A DNA stretch of 64,000 nt from Streptomyces sp. 1222.5 (GCF_900105245.1 NZ_FNSZ01000001.1:8430001-8494000), one strand, 5' to 3'; positions 33,418-42,338 are shown, numbered from the stretch's first letter. Numbers and translations are program-made. The notes: generated by a model from the sequence alone, not told the origin.

Positions 33418-33770
33418 ACGGAGGGTTCGGACACGCGAGGCCCGGCGCCAGACATCTCGTTTCGATCGACGGTCCGCGCGGCGAGGCTCCGCTTCGCCGA
33501 TGAGCCCCGCACGGCCGTCCGCTTCCCGGGCGGCGGGAAGCGGGAGTCGACGAGTCACAGCGACCGGACCAATCTTCCCGACAAGGTGGTCCCCGGCCGC
33601 GAATATCAGGACGCCACGGTGACCTACCGTCTCGCGACCCGGCTCGAGAGGGAGCAGCCGTAGGAGCGTTCGCCCTGGTGACCGCACAGAGCCGGCGCCC
33701 GGCGCGTCTGGTCCGGGCCTGTGTGGGCACGTGGAGGGGGACCAGGGGCGCAAGTGGCGAGGAGGGCATC
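33418..33770. other. Intergenic stretch upstream of ppk2
   Basis: About 350 bases between two co-directional genes. An open frame from 33678 runs into ppk2 but lacks a ribosome site, so the later GTG was preferred. No hairpin or other gene is supportable. Confidence 0.4.
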
Positions 33771-34760
33771 GTGGCCGAGCAGGTGCCGGAGGCACAGAGG
33801 AGCCGGAGTACGGGTCGTGAGGACGACCTGCTGAGCGGGCTCGCGGTGGACGACCGGCAGCCGGAGCGGCCGGTGCTTCTCGACGGCGAAGGCCGGCCGA
33901 TCGAGACCTGGCGGGAGAACCACCCGCACGACCACCGGGTGGGGCGGCGCGAGTACGAGCGGACCAAGCGGATCCTGCAGATCGAGCTGCTCAAACTGCA
34001 ACGCTGGGTGAAGGAGACGGGGCAGCGGATCGTCGTGGTCTGCGAAGGGCGGGACGCGGCGGGCAAGGGCGGCACCATCAAGCGGTTCACCGAGCGGCTG
34101 AACCCCCGTGGGGCCCGTGTGGTGGCGCTGGACAAGCCGACCGAGCGGGAGGCGGGGCAGTGGTACTTCCAGCGGTACGTGACCCACCTGCCGGGTCGCG
34201 GTGAGATCGTCTTCTTCGACCGGTCCTGGTACAACCGGGCCGGAGTCGAACGGGTCATGGGGTTCTGCACGGAGGAGGATTACCGGCAGTTCCTCGGGCA
34301 GGCCCCGCTGTTCGAGCGGCTGCTCACCGACGACGGCATTCTGCTGGTGAAGTTCTGGTTCTCGGTGTCGCGTGCCGAGCAGCGCACCCGGTTCGCCATA
34401 CGGCAGGTCGATCCCGTCCGCCGCTGGAAGCTGTCCCCCACCGACCTGGCCTCGCTCGACCGCTGGGACGACTACACCGCGGCCAAGGTCGACATGTTCC
34501 GGGCGACGGACACCGAGCACGCGCCCTGGACGGTCGTGAAGAACAACGACAAGCGGCGAGGCCGGCTCGAGGCGATGCGCAGCCTCCTGGACCGTTTCGA
34601 CTACCCGGCCAAGGACCGCCTGGCGGTGGGAGCGCCCGATCCGCTGATCGTCGGCGCGGCGCACACCCTGCTGGAGCCGGGGGAGGAGCCCACTGCCCTT
34701 TCGCCGACACCGCTGGCCGGACCGGGCGGCGGCCCCGGACTCCATCCGGACCCGCGGTGA
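33771..34760 (+). CDS. ppk2: Polyphosphate kinase 2
   Basis: A 329-residue protein; GTG 33771 chosen because GAGGAGGG lies just upstream. PPK2 enzymes use polyphosphate to phosphorylate nucleotides (or the reverse). IVVVCEGRDAAGKGGTIKRF is the Walker A loop, GRGEIVFFDRSWYNRAGVER the Walker B region with its Asp-Arg-Ser-Trp-Tyr-Asn, and SVSRAEQRTRFAIRQVDPVR the lid with paired Arg. The single PPK2 domain is class I-like in length. A Pro/Gly-rich tail follows. Neighbouring genes are also stress-linked, which suits a role in phosphate or energy stress. Confidence 0.92.
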   Translation: MAEQVPEAQRSRSTGREDDLLSGLAVDDRQPERPVLLDGEGRPIETWRENHPHDHRVGRREYERTKRILQIELLKLQRWVKETGQRIVVVCEGRDAAGKGGTIKRFTERLNPRGARVVALDKPTEREAGQWYFQRYVTHLPGRGEIVFFDRSWYNRAGVERVMGFCTEEDYRQFLGQAPLFERLLTDDGILLVKFWFSVSRAEQRTRFAIRQVDPVRRWKLSPTDLASLDRWDDYTAAKVDMFRATDTEHAPWTVVKNNDKRRGRLEAMRSLLDRFDYPAKDRLAVGAPDPLIVGAAHTLLEPGEEPTALSPTPLAGPGGGPGLHPDPR

Positions 34761-34871
34761 CGACCGACGCGCCGCATGACGAACGGGCTCGTCGCGGCCA
34801 CGGCACCAGGTGCGGGTGGCCCGGGGAACCGGGCCTGGGGCAGACCCTCTCGGACCCACCCCTCGGCCCGG

Positions 34872-34914
34872 CCCCGGAATGCCCCGCCCCGGAATGCCCC
34901 GCCCGGGAATGCGG
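34872..34914. repeat. Short tandem repeat, about three 15-bp units
   Basis: CCCCGGAATGCCCCG occurs at 34872-34886 and 34887-34901, with a partial third copy CCCGGGAATGCGG to 34914, directly at the 3' end of the hemerythrin-like gene. Such arrays can vary in copy number. Confidence 0.8.
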
Positions 34915-35406
34915 CTAGGAATTGACGATGCGGCGTACGTTGTCGACCGAGCCGCAGCCGCCCTTCAGCTGGTGCTCGCGCTCCTCCAGGAACGCCACGC
35001 CCAGTTCCTCGCGCCGCTCCATCGAGACGTTCTCGCGCGCGCCGTTGAGGATGGTGCGCTCTTCCTCGTCGGCGTGGTGGGTGACGGCCTCCACCAGGTC
35101 CTCCAGCTTGGAGTCCCACTCATCGGAGCCGACCTCCGCCACCTCCAGGAGGGCCAGGAGGGCCTTGTTGCCCTCGTCGTGCTCGTGCTCGCCGTGCTCG
35201 ACCTCTTCGTCGTCGATGTTCTTGTACCGCTTCAGGGCGGGGTACACCTTGACCTCCTCGGCCAGCGCGTGGGCGATCAGGAGATCCGCGAACTCCTGGC
35301 GCGCGGCGGCCCGGTCGGCTTCGACGCTCCGCATCCGGCGGAAGAGATCCTCCATGCGCCGGTGGTCCTGGAGGATGAGCTCGACGACGTCCTGTGTCTC
35401 GGCCAT
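34915..35406 (-). CDS. Hemerythrin-like HHE domain protein
   Basis: A 163-residue helical protein from ATG 35406. ELILQDHRRMEDLFRRMRSV gives the first His, FADLLIAHALAEEVKVYPAL the second His and Glu, EVEHGEHEHDEGNKALLALL a His-rich helix, and LVEAVTHHADEEERTILNGA the last HH..EE set, the ligand pattern for a di-iron site. Family members bind O2 or NO or sense iron and redox state. It stands between ppk2 and the response-regulator operon. Confidence 0.9.
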   Translation of the reverse strand: MAETQDVVELILQDHRRMEDLFRRMRSVEADRAAARQEFADLLIAHALAEEVKVYPALKRYKNIDDEEVEHGEHEHDEGNKALLALLEVAEVGSDEWDSKLEDLVEAVTHHADEEERTILNGARENVSMERREELGVAFLEEREHQLKGGCGSVDNVRRIVNS

Positions 35407-35507
35407 GGGACTGCACCACTTTCGTGCGAACGGTCAGGTCGGATCCGCCTACCCTGCCCCTCGGCGTTGATGACCTCCCACCTTCACGGCCACGACGCGC
35501 CTCGGAT

Positions 35508-36152
35508 TCAGCCCTTCAGGTACGCCAGTACCGCCAGCACCCTGCGGTTCGCTTCCGGCGACGGTTCCAGGCCCAGCTTCCCGAAGAGCGATGCGATGTG
35601 TTTCGCCACGGCGCTCTCGCTGATGTGCAGGGTGCGGGCGATCGCCGCGTTCGAGTGGCCCTCGGCCATGCGGGCGAGGACCTCGTGCTCCCGGGCGGTC
35701 AGTGAGTGGACGCGACCGCGCTTCTCACTGCGGGACAGGAGCTTGGCGATGACCTGGGGGTCCATGACCGTGCCGCCGGCGGCGACCGTGCGCAGGGCGT
35801 CGAGGAACTGGGCGGTGTGTGTGACCCGGTCCTTGAGGAGGTAGCCGACGGCGCCCTCCCCGGTGGCGAGCAACTCGTGGGCGTAGAGCTGGTCGACGTA
35901 CTGGGAGAGGATCAGGACCGGGAGCCCGGGGCGGGTGCGGCGTGCTTCCAGTGCCGCCTTCAGTCCCTCGTCCGTGTGGGTCGGTGGCAGGCGGATGTCT
36001 ATGAGCGCCACGTCCCATTCCGTGTCCTCGAGGGCCCGCCGCAGCTCCGGGCCGTTGTCCACGGAGGCGACGACCTCGCAGCCGTGCTCGCGCAAGGTGC
36101 GCGTCAGGCCGTCGCGGAGGAGGAAGAGGTCTTCGGCGAGGAGGACGCGCAC
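35508..36152 (-). CDS. NarL/LuxR-type response regulator
   Basis: A 214-residue regulator from GTG 36152, its start lying inside the sensor kinase gene (49-base overlap). The receiver domain has VRVLLAEDLFLLRDGLTRTL with the acidic pocket, DVALIDIRLPP with the phospho-Asp, and VGYLLKDRV with the Lys. The output domain has SLTAREHEVLARMAEGHSNA and HISESAVAKHIASLFGKLGL, the LuxR helix-turn-helix. It works with the kinase just upstream. The long overlap implies tight co-translation. Confidence 0.92.
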   Translation of the reverse strand: MRVLLAEDLFLLRDGLTRTLREHGCEVVASVDNGPELRRALEDTEWDVALIDIRLPPTHTDEGLKAALEARRTRPGLPVLILSQYVDQLYAHELLATGEGAVGYLLKDRVTHTAQFLDALRTVAAGGTVMDPQVIAKLLSRSEKRGRVHSLTAREHEVLARMAEGHSNAAIARTLHISESAVAKHIASLFGKLGLEPSPEANRRVLAVLAYLKG

Positions 36153-37381
36153 GGGATCTCCAGGGTCGCGGTGGTCGGTCCGCCCGGCGGGCTGTGCAGG
36201 GCGAGCGTGCCGTCGAAGGTATCCAACCGACGGCGTACTCCGAGCAGCCCGGTTCCGCGGGCCGGATCGGCACCGCCCCGGCCGTCGTCGGTGAGGTCGA
36301 CGCGCAGACACGCGCCGTCATGCGCCAGGGTGATGTCCACCCTCGTCGCCTCGGCGTGCTTGGCCGCGTTGGCGAGAAGCTCCGACACCGCGAAGTAGGC
36401 CGCCGATTCGACGGGGGAGGGCAGTCGTGGCGGGGCCGGGCACGCGGAGATCGCGACGTCCAGGTGACTGTCCAGGGCCAGGGAGCGCACGGCGTCGGTC
36501 AGGCCCCGGTCGGCGAGGACCGGGGGGTGGATGCCGTGCACCAGTTCCCGCAGATCCCGCAGGGCGCGCTCGGAGGCGGCGCGGACGTCCAGGAGCAGGG
36601 CCCGGGCGGCCGCCGGGTCGCTGTCCAGCAGTCCGGTCGCCTGGTCGAGGGTCAGGCCGAGGGCCACCAGCCGTGCCTGCGCGCCGTCGTGCAGGTCGCG
36701 TTCGATACGGGTGATCTCCGCCGCGTGCGCATCCAGGGCGGTGGCCCGGCTGTCGGTGAGCCGCGCCACTCGCCGTGCCAACTCGGCCGTGGGCGGCACG
36801 GTGAGCAGGCGGTGGCCCAGCCGGCCGTGCAGGGACAGGACGACACCTGACAGACGCAGGCCCGCCGCCATGAAGGCCAGGCCCAGCAGCAGCGCCAGCG
36901 ACGCCGTCGTGGTGGAGACGACCGGCAGGAAGGCGTACCAGTTGCCGTCACCCAACTGCCGCCACACGAACGGCTGGACCAGCGCACCGAACGCCCCGAA
37001 GACGACCAGCGCCGGCGGCACCGAGGCGAGCGGGCCGCCCAGCAACGGCTCGAGCCACGCCCAGCGCAGGTCCCGCCAGAAGCCGTCGTCGCCGAGGATC
37101 GCGGCACTGGTGTGGCGCGCAGACGTGCTCCGGGGCAGAGGGTCCGGCGGGCTGAGGTGGCGGCCGCTCCAGTGAGCGGTGCGGGCGCGGTGGCGGTCGG
37201 CGACGCGGCGCAGGACGGCGGCCGCGCGGGGCAGCAGCCAGAGGCCGGGGCCGAGGGGCAGGAGCAGCAGGGCGCAACCCACCAGGAACGCGGCTCCGGC
37301 CACCACGAAACCGGACAGCCCGATCAGCTGGCACCGGCCCAGCGCGACCAAGTCGCCGTGCCGCGACACCTTCACCCTCAC
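36104..37381 (-). CDS. Sensor histidine kinase (HisKA_3 type)
   Basis: A 425-residue membrane kinase; GTG 37381 overlaps the protease stop as GTGA. Several hydrophobic spans occupy the N-terminal half (LIGLSGFVVAGAAFLVGCAL, VPPALVVFGAFGALVQPFVW, TTTASLALLLGLAFMAAGL). ERDLHDGAQARLVALGLTLD has the phospho-acceptor His, and FAVSELLANAAKHAEATRVD and LTDDGRGGADPARGTGLLGV are the N and G1/G2 boxes of the ATPase. Its signal is unknown; the coupled intramembrane protease may shape it. It phosphorylates the response regulator downstream. Confidence 0.92.
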   Translation of the reverse strand: MRVKVSRHGDLVALGRCQLIGLSGFVVAGAAFLVGCALLLLPLGPGLWLLPRAAAVLRRVADRHRARTAHWSGRHLSPPDPLPRSTSARHTSAAILGDDGFWRDLRWAWLEPLLGGPLASVPPALVVFGAFGALVQPFVWRQLGDGNWYAFLPVVSTTTASLALLLGLAFMAAGLRLSGVVLSLHGRLGHRLLTVPPTAELARRVARLTDSRATALDAHAAEITRIERDLHDGAQARLVALGLTLDQATGLLDSDPAAARALLLDVRAASERALRDLRELVHGIHPPVLADRGLTDAVRSLALDSHLDVAISACPAPPRLPSPVESAAYFAVSELLANAAKHAEATRVDITLAHDGACLRVDLTDDGRGGADPARGTGLLGVRRRLDTFDGTLALHSPPGGPTTATLEIPCASSSPKTSSSSATA

Positions 37382-38226
37382 GCCCCCGGATCCCCCTCCA
37401 CCGTCGCGGGGATCGTAACCGCCGGGCGCCTGCGCACCCAGGCCGCCGCGATCAGCGCGGACGCCACCCCGAACAGCACCATCGGTGCCGTCCGGCCCGT
37501 CTCCTCGTCCATGAACAGGAGCATTCCGAGGTTCACCAGGGCATGGAAGGCCCCCGCCAGGAGCAGCCGTGTCATGCCGCCCGTCCCGTCCAGGGCCAGG
37601 CCCAGGACGACGGACAGGGCGATGGTGGCCAGCAGGAAGCCCGCGGCATAGGCCGGGGACCGGCCCAGCACCTGCACGTGCCACAGACCCCACACCGTGC
37701 CGACCGCCACCGACGCGGGGAGCGGCCCGAACCTGGTGCGCAGCAGAGGCTGCAGGAAGCAGCGCCAGCCGATCTCCTCACCGCACGCGCCGACGAGTTG
37801 CGCGACCGCGACGAGCAGGAAGGAGTGGTGCAGCGTACGCGGGTCGGTGGCGTGGGGAGCGCCGCTGATCAGGGCGTACGGGCCCGCCGACAGCAGGATG
37901 ATCGGGAAGGGCATGGAGAGAAGCAGCCAGGGGGAGGACGGCCGCCTCCGGGGCCCGCGGACCAGCGTCCACGTGGTCACCGGCCACAGCAGAGCGGTGA
38001 CCGCCACCGCCAACGCCGGTCCGAACTGCGTGATTTGTAGCACCTCGGCCGGGACGCCCGTCGCCGGCTGGAGGGAGCCCAGTGCTCCGGCGGCCACGAA
38101 CGCAAGCGTCAGATGGACCGCTGCTCGCGCTGCCGTACGCTCGGCCGGCCGCACCGGCCCGGGCGTCCTCGTCGCCTTGATCGTCCTGGTCGTTCGCACG
38201 GGCCCGGTCGTTCTCTTCGTCCACAT
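37378..38226 (-). CDS. CPBP (CAAX/Abi-type) intramembrane protease
   Basis: About 282 residues from ATG 38226 (start uncertain). Eight hydrophobic spans are seen. The catalytic blocks of the family are present: LVGACGEEIGWRCFLQPLLR has the EExxxR pair, VGTVWGLWHVQVLGRSPAYA the first metal-like His, and LLLAGAFHALVNLGMLLFMD the second His with Asn four residues later. The N-terminus is Arg/Thr-rich. It starts a three-gene unit with the kinase and regulator, with a 4-bp overlap, so it is probably part of that signalling pathway. Confidence 0.88.
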   Translation of the reverse strand: MWTKRTTGPVRTTRTIKATRTPGPVRPAERTAARAAVHLTLAFVAAGALGSLQPATGVPAEVLQITQFGPALAVAVTALLWPVTTWTLVRGPRRRPSSPWLLLSMPFPIILLSAGPYALISGAPHATDPRTLHHSFLLVAVAQLVGACGEEIGWRCFLQPLLRTRFGPLPASVAVGTVWGLWHVQVLGRSPAYAAGFLLATIALSVVLGLALDGTGGMTRLLLAGAFHALVNLGMLLFMDEETGRTAPMVLFGVASALIAAAWVRRRPAVTIPATVEGDPGA

Positions 38227-38279
38227 GACGTCGACGATGCCGGGCTGCCCGACTGTGCGGACTGCACCTGGATACCGAG

Positions 38280-38303
38280 CGGGGTGTACTTGGGTGCACC
38301 CCG
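38280..38303. promoter_or_regulatory. Palindromic operator candidate between divergent genes
   Basis: CGGGGTGTAC-TTGG-GTGCACCCCG is a 10-bp inverted repeat with one mismatch, midway between the protease-kinase-regulator operon and the methyltransferase gene. A NarL-type regulator such as the one in the operon could bind it. Confidence 0.5.
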
Positions 38304-38327
38304 GGCGCGTCCGAAGGAAATGCACTT

Positions 38328-39128
38328 GTGCGGGGGACCGCACCTCGGTTTGAGTGCGTGACCGTGACTGCTCTGAGCGACCTCGTGCGGCCCGACCGCT
38401 ACCCACGCTCCTCCGGCTACGACCCCGCATGGCTCGTGGATCTCGACATGGGGCCGAACCCGCTGTGGCTGCTGGAGGACCTGGCCCGGGACCTCGAACT
38501 GCGCCCCGGGATGCGGCTCCTCGATCTCGGGTCCGGCAAGGGGGCCACCTCGGTGTTCCTGGCCCGCGAGTACGGCGTGGACGTCGTGGCCGCCGACTGG
38601 TGGACACCCGCGGAGGAAGCGGCGGCCGTGTTCGCCGAGGCGGGGGTCGCCGACCGGGTCCAGGCCGTGCGGGCGGAAGCGCACACCCTGCCGTTCGAAC
38701 CGGAGAGCTTCGACGCCGTCGTGAGCATCGACGCCTTCGAGTACTTCGGCACCGCGGACGGCTACCTGCCCTACCTGGTGCGGTTCGTGCGCCCGGGCGG
38801 ACAGCTGGGCATGGCCACTCCCGCCCTGACCCGGGAGGTCCGCGAACTCGGGGCGATCCCGGCCCACATCAAGAAGGTTGTCGGCTGGGAGGCCATCGCC
38901 TGGCACACGGCGCAGTGGTGGCGGTTCCAGTGGGAGATCACCGAACTGGTGGACGTCACCTCCGCGCGCCTCCAGCCGGACGCGTGGAAGGACTGGCTGC
39001 TGTGGGCGCGGGCGTGCGCCGAGCGACGGCCGGACGGCCGGACGGCCGACCAGCCGGTGATCGACATGCTCACCGAGGACGGTGGGACGTTCCTCTCCTT
39101 CGCCCTGGTGACGGCCCGCAGGAGGTGA
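38328..39128 (+). CDS. SAM-dependent methyltransferase (class I)
   Basis: About 266 residues from GTG 38328, with AAGGA nine bases upstream; GTG 38358 is an alternative. Motif I is RPGMRLLDLGSGKGATSVFL, followed by VDVVAADWWTPAEEAAAVFA and the motif IV strand SFDAVVSIDAFEYFGTADGY. VRPGGQLGMATPALTREVRE is the post-motif region. A Trp-rich later part (HTAQWWRFQWEITELVDV) probably forms the substrate site. Similar to cyclopropane/UbiE-like small-molecule methyltransferases. The 3' end overlaps the convergent regulator gene by 59 bases. Confidence 0.85.
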   Translation: MRGTAPRFECVTVTALSDLVRPDRYPRSSGYDPAWLVDLDMGPNPLWLLEDLARDLELRPGMRLLDLGSGKGATSVFLAREYGVDVVAADWWTPAEEAAAVFAEAGVADRVQAVRAEAHTLPFEPESFDAVVSIDAFEYFGTADGYLPYLVRFVRPGGQLGMATPALTREVRELGAIPAHIKKVVGWEAIAWHTAQWWRFQWEITELVDVTSARLQPDAWKDWLLWARACAERRPDGRTADQPVIDMLTEDGGTFLSFALVTARRR

Positions 39129-40227
39129 CCACCGGCTTGATCGTCGAGCGGGTCGGTGGCCTCGTGGTGGGCTCCCTCGACGACGCCGGGGCGGACATCC
39201 GGGCGTTGCCGCCCCCGGCGGGCACCTGGGAGGTACGGCGGAAGACGGCCCGGTAGGCGCTCGGACGGTGGCCGGTGTGGCGGGCGAAGAGGGCGGCGAA
39301 GGTGCCGGGGTCCTGGTAGCCGACGGCCGCGGCGACGGCGGCGACGGTGCGGTCGGTGGTCTCCAGGAGATGCCGGGCGCGACGGACCCGGGACGACTGC
39401 AGATGGGCCAGCGGGCTGCGCCCCGTCTCCTCGGCGAAGCGGCGGAGCAGGGTACGGGTGCTGACCCGGAAGGCAGCCGCGAGGTCGGCGAGGTCGTACC
39501 GCTCCGCCAGGTTCTGGTCGAGCCGCCGCATGACCCGCTGGGAGAACTCGCGGCCCGGCTGGGGCAGGAGCCGCGGGTCGACGTAAGGGGTCTGGGAGGT
39601 CCGAGCGTCGTCCACCAGTGTCAACCGGGCGGTGGTGCGGGCCACCCGGTCGCCGCTGTGCCGGCGGATCAGGTCCAGCGCGAAGTCGTACATGGCGCTG
39701 AAGGCGGCCGTGGTCGTGACACCCGTCTCGGTGACGACCAGGTGCTCGGGCCGCACGTCGGTGTCCGGGCAGCGCCTGGCCAGTTCGCCGGCGTGCAGCC
39801 ACGACGTGGTGGCCCGGCGCCCGGCGAGGAGCCCGGCCTCGGCGAGCAGGAACGCGCCGACGCACAGGGAGACGACGGCGGTGCCGGCGGCGGCCTGCGC
39901 GCGGATCGCCTCGACCTCGGGGCCCAGGCGGGCGAGCCGCGCGTCGAGGTCGGTGTCCGGGCGCAGTTCGAAACCGGGGACCACGAGGACGTCCACTCCC
40001 CGCAAAGGACGCACCTCCAGGCTCACCCCGCCCGACGCGGTGACCCGGCGGCGGGGCGAGACGACGGACACCCGGTAGCCGGGCGCGTCCGGCCCGGCGA
40101 CATGCCCGGCCATCGTCAACAGGTCCGGTACGCCGAACACTTCGGACGCGAAACAGTCCGGGTACGCCAGCACCCCGACCCGCAGCGCACCCGGCCCGAC
40201 GCCCGCACTCGCGCCTTCCTCCGCCAT
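39070..40227 (-). CDS. GlxA-type transcriptional regulator (DJ-1/PfpI plus AraC HTH)
   Basis: A 385-residue protein; ATG 40227 is the first good start before RVGVLAYPDCFASEVFGVPD. VDVLVVPGFELRPDTDLDAR and VVSLCVGAFLLAEAGLLAGR (with the elbow Cys) form the sensor domain. FRVSTRTLLRRFAEETGRSP and VGYQDPGTFAALFARHTGHR form the AraC helix-turn-helix pair. A basic, disordered 50-residue extension follows and accounts for the overlap with the methyltransferase gene. It is divergent from, and probably controls, the dienelactone-hydrolase-like gene. Confidence 0.9.
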   Translation of the reverse strand: MAEEGASAGVGPGALRVGVLAYPDCFASEVFGVPDLLTMAGHVAGPDAPGYRVSVVSPRRRVTASGGVSLEVRPLRGVDVLVVPGFELRPDTDLDARLARLGPEVEAIRAQAAAGTAVVSLCVGAFLLAEAGLLAGRRATTSWLHAGELARRCPDTDVRPEHLVVTETGVTTTAAFSAMYDFALDLIRRHSGDRVARTTARLTLVDDARTSQTPYVDPRLLPQPGREFSQRVMRRLDQNLAERYDLADLAAAFRVSTRTLLRRFAEETGRSPLAHLQSSRVRRARHLLETTDRTVAAVAAAVGYQDPGTFAALFARHTGHRPSAYRAVFRRTSQVPAGGGNARMSAPASSREPTTRPPTRSTIKPVVTSCGPSPGRRRGTSHRPR

Positions 40228-40368
40228 CGATCCCGTCCCCCTGGTGTACCGCCGGGGCAGGGTCGCCGACCGCGTGTCCGCTCGCCCCTCGGCGTGTGGC
40301 GAGATTACCCCTGGCCTTGGCGATCCCGCCCCTGATCCGGCGGCCGTCCTCGGGACCAGGCTGTCCTC

Positions 40369-41175
40369 ATGAGCGACGACGATCCGATCACCGACTTCAC
40401 CCGCCGGACCATGGCCGTGGAGGGGGTGGCGAAGACGGTGTACGTGGCCGGGGCCGGGCCCGCGGTCGTGGTGCTGCCCGAGATGCCGGGCATCAGCCCC
40501 GACGTCCTGCGGCTCGCGCGCTGGGTGCGGGACGCGGGCTTCACCGTCCATGTGCCCTCCCTGTTCGGTACGGACGGCGCCTTCCCCACGGTCGAGGGCG
40601 GCCGGGAGGTCGTACGCCGCGCCTGCGTCAGCGCGGAGTTCCGCGCCTTCGCCGGCGGCGGAACCAGCCCGGTGACGCTCTGGCTGCGCGGCCTGGCGCG
40701 CCAGGCCCACGCTGCCTGCGGCGGGCCGGGAGTAGGTGCGATCGGCCTGTGCTTCACCGGCAACTTCGCCCTCACCATGGCCCTGGAGCCGGCGGTGATC
40801 GCCCCGGTGGTCAATCACCCGTCGCTGCCCCTGGACGACCCCGGCGGACTCGAACTCGACGCGGCGGACGCACGGGCGGTGCGCGACCGCCTCGACCGCG
40901 ACGGACTCACCGTCCTCGCCTACCGCTTCGAGGGGGACCGCTGGTGCACCGGTCGGCGCTTCGCCGCCTACCGCGCCCTGCTCGGTGACGCGTTCGACGG
41001 GCGCGTCCTGCCGGACAGCGCCGCCAACCCGGCCCCGCCGCCCTTCTTCGCCGAACTGGTCGGCACTCCGCACAGTGTCGTCACCGCGCACCTCGTCGAC
41101 GAGGCCGGCCACCCCACGGTCCGGGCCCGCGACGAGATCCTCGCCTTCCTCACCGGCCGGCTCCACCCGCGGTGA
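40369..41175 (+). CDS. Dienelactone-hydrolase-family protein
   Basis: A 268-residue alpha/beta hydrolase from ATG 40369. VVVLPEMPGISPDVLRLARW marks the first strands and oxyanion region, GVGAIGLCFTGNFALTMALE the nucleophile elbow with Cys as in true dienelactone hydrolases, and LVDEAGHPTVRARDEILAFL the catalytic His. Predicted cytoplasmic esterase or lactonase, substrate unknown. It is divergent from the GlxA-type regulator with 140 bases between. Confidence 0.88.
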   Translation: MSDDDPITDFTRRTMAVEGVAKTVYVAGAGPAVVVLPEMPGISPDVLRLARWVRDAGFTVHVPSLFGTDGAFPTVEGGREVVRRACVSAEFRAFAGGGTSPVTLWLRGLARQAHAACGGPGVGAIGLCFTGNFALTMALEPAVIAPVVNHPSLPLDDPGGLELDAADARAVRDRLDRDGLTVLAYRFEGDRWCTGRRFAAYRALLGDAFDGRVLPDSAANPAPPPFFAELVGTPHSVVTAHLVDEAGHPTVRARDEILAFLTGRLHPR

Positions 41176-41217
41176 GGCGCCCCTCGCTCCGGGCCGAGGG
41201 CAGTGCGCCGGGGCTGG

Positions 41218-42303
41218 TCAGCGCAGTACGGCCGCCAGCAGGTCGGTGCCCAGCGCCGTCAGGTCGGACACGTTGAGGGTGTGGCGGACGTAGCGGCCCT
41301 GCCGTCGGGCGGTGAGGAGACCTGCCCGACGGAGGACGGCCAGATGACGGGAGACCTCCGGGGGTGAGAGTTCCCAGGCGTGGGCCAACTCGCCGGTGGT
41401 GTGCGGGCCACGGGCCAGCGTGCGCAGCATCCGCAGCCGTACCGGATGGGAGAGCGCCTCCAGCCGTAGCGTCACCGTTTCCAGCGGAACGGGCTCCGCC
41501 GGAGTCGGCTCGGCCACGGCGTACTGCACCACCGGATGCCAGCCGGGTGCGTGGACCGCCACCAGGTGCGGGCGGCCGAAGACACTGGGGATGAAGGTGA
41601 CCCCACTGCCGTGGGCGGAGGTCGCCTTGTCCTGCAGCTTGTCCACGACGATGCAGTCACCGTCCGCCGCCAGGGTGACCGCGCCGGAGACCGAGGCGAG
41701 CGCCGCCGCCAGACCCTGGCGCCTCAGCAGGTCGTTCTTCAGGCGCAGGTCGGTGGCGAGTCGCACGGCGGCTCCCGTCCACGCGGCGTCGAAGAACGCC
41801 GAGGCGCACTGCTCCAGGGTGTCGCGCACCCGAGCCCGGACCGCGGCCGGGTCCGCGAGCAGCCGTTCCGCGAACGCCTCCTGCAGGGCACCGCGGGCCT
41901 GGGCCACCTCCAGGGCGCGCTCGCGCGCGGTCGCGTCGGTGAGCGGGGACGTGCCCGCGAAGTGGACCCGGTTGCTGCCGCACGTGGTGACGAGCGCGGC
42001 GGTCACATACCTCTCGTCGTCGATCCGGTCCACGTCGTCCAGCTCGTCGGCGAGGGTCGGCCGGGGCCTGCCGGGGATCAGGAAGTCGGCCTGCGAGGAA
42101 CGCCAGAGGAACTCCGCCTCCCTGAGCCGCTCGGCCAGCTCCGGCGGCAGTGCGGCCCAGACGTCCCCGGCCCAGTCGGCGAGCTGCGGATGATGTCCGG
42201 GTTCGGCCAGCACGTGCAGCATCGCGGTCAGCTCGGCCAGCGGGGAGGCGGCGAACCTCACCCGCTCGCCCGACAGGCCGCCGATGTCGATCCTCAACGT
42301 CAT
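41218..42303 (-). CDS. ArsR-type regulator with N-terminal ligand domain (DUF5937-like)
   Basis: A 361-residue protein from ATG 42303. Residues 1-260 are a large mixed domain, including RFAASPLAELTAMLHVLAEP and LTLAADGDCIVVDKLQDKAT-like stretches as in DUF5937 proteins. Residues 275-361 are a winged helix: LEALSHPVRLRMLRTLARGP, LAHAWELSPPEVSRHLAVLR and AGLLTARRQGRYVRHTLN. No Cys metal site is visible, so it probably senses a small molecule. It is divergent from the MFS transporter gene and a large palindrome lies between, so it is the likely repressor of that pump. Confidence 0.88.
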   Translation of the reverse strand: MTLRIDIGGLSGERVRFAASPLAELTAMLHVLAEPGHHPQLADWAGDVWAALPPELAERLREAEFLWRSSQADFLIPGRPRPTLADELDDVDRIDDERYVTAALVTTCGSNRVHFAGTSPLTDATARERALEVAQARGALQEAFAERLLADPAAVRARVRDTLEQCASAFFDAAWTGAAVRLATDLRLKNDLLRRQGLAAALASVSGAVTLAADGDCIVVDKLQDKATSAHGSGVTFIPSVFGRPHLVAVHAPGWHPVVQYAVAEPTPAEPVPLETVTLRLEALSHPVRLRMLRTLARGPHTTGELAHAWELSPPEVSRHLAVLRRAGLLTARRQGRYVRHTLNVSDLTALGTDLLAAVLR

Positions 42304-42338
42304 CCCGCCATCATCCCGGCCCCAGCTGCAGTCGCCGC

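Noticed and set aside
30364..33795. Very long minus-strand frame (1143 codons)
   Set aside because: It lies opposite four well-supported genes and has unnatural Arg/Pro composition. It is a product of the third-position G+C bias of those genes.
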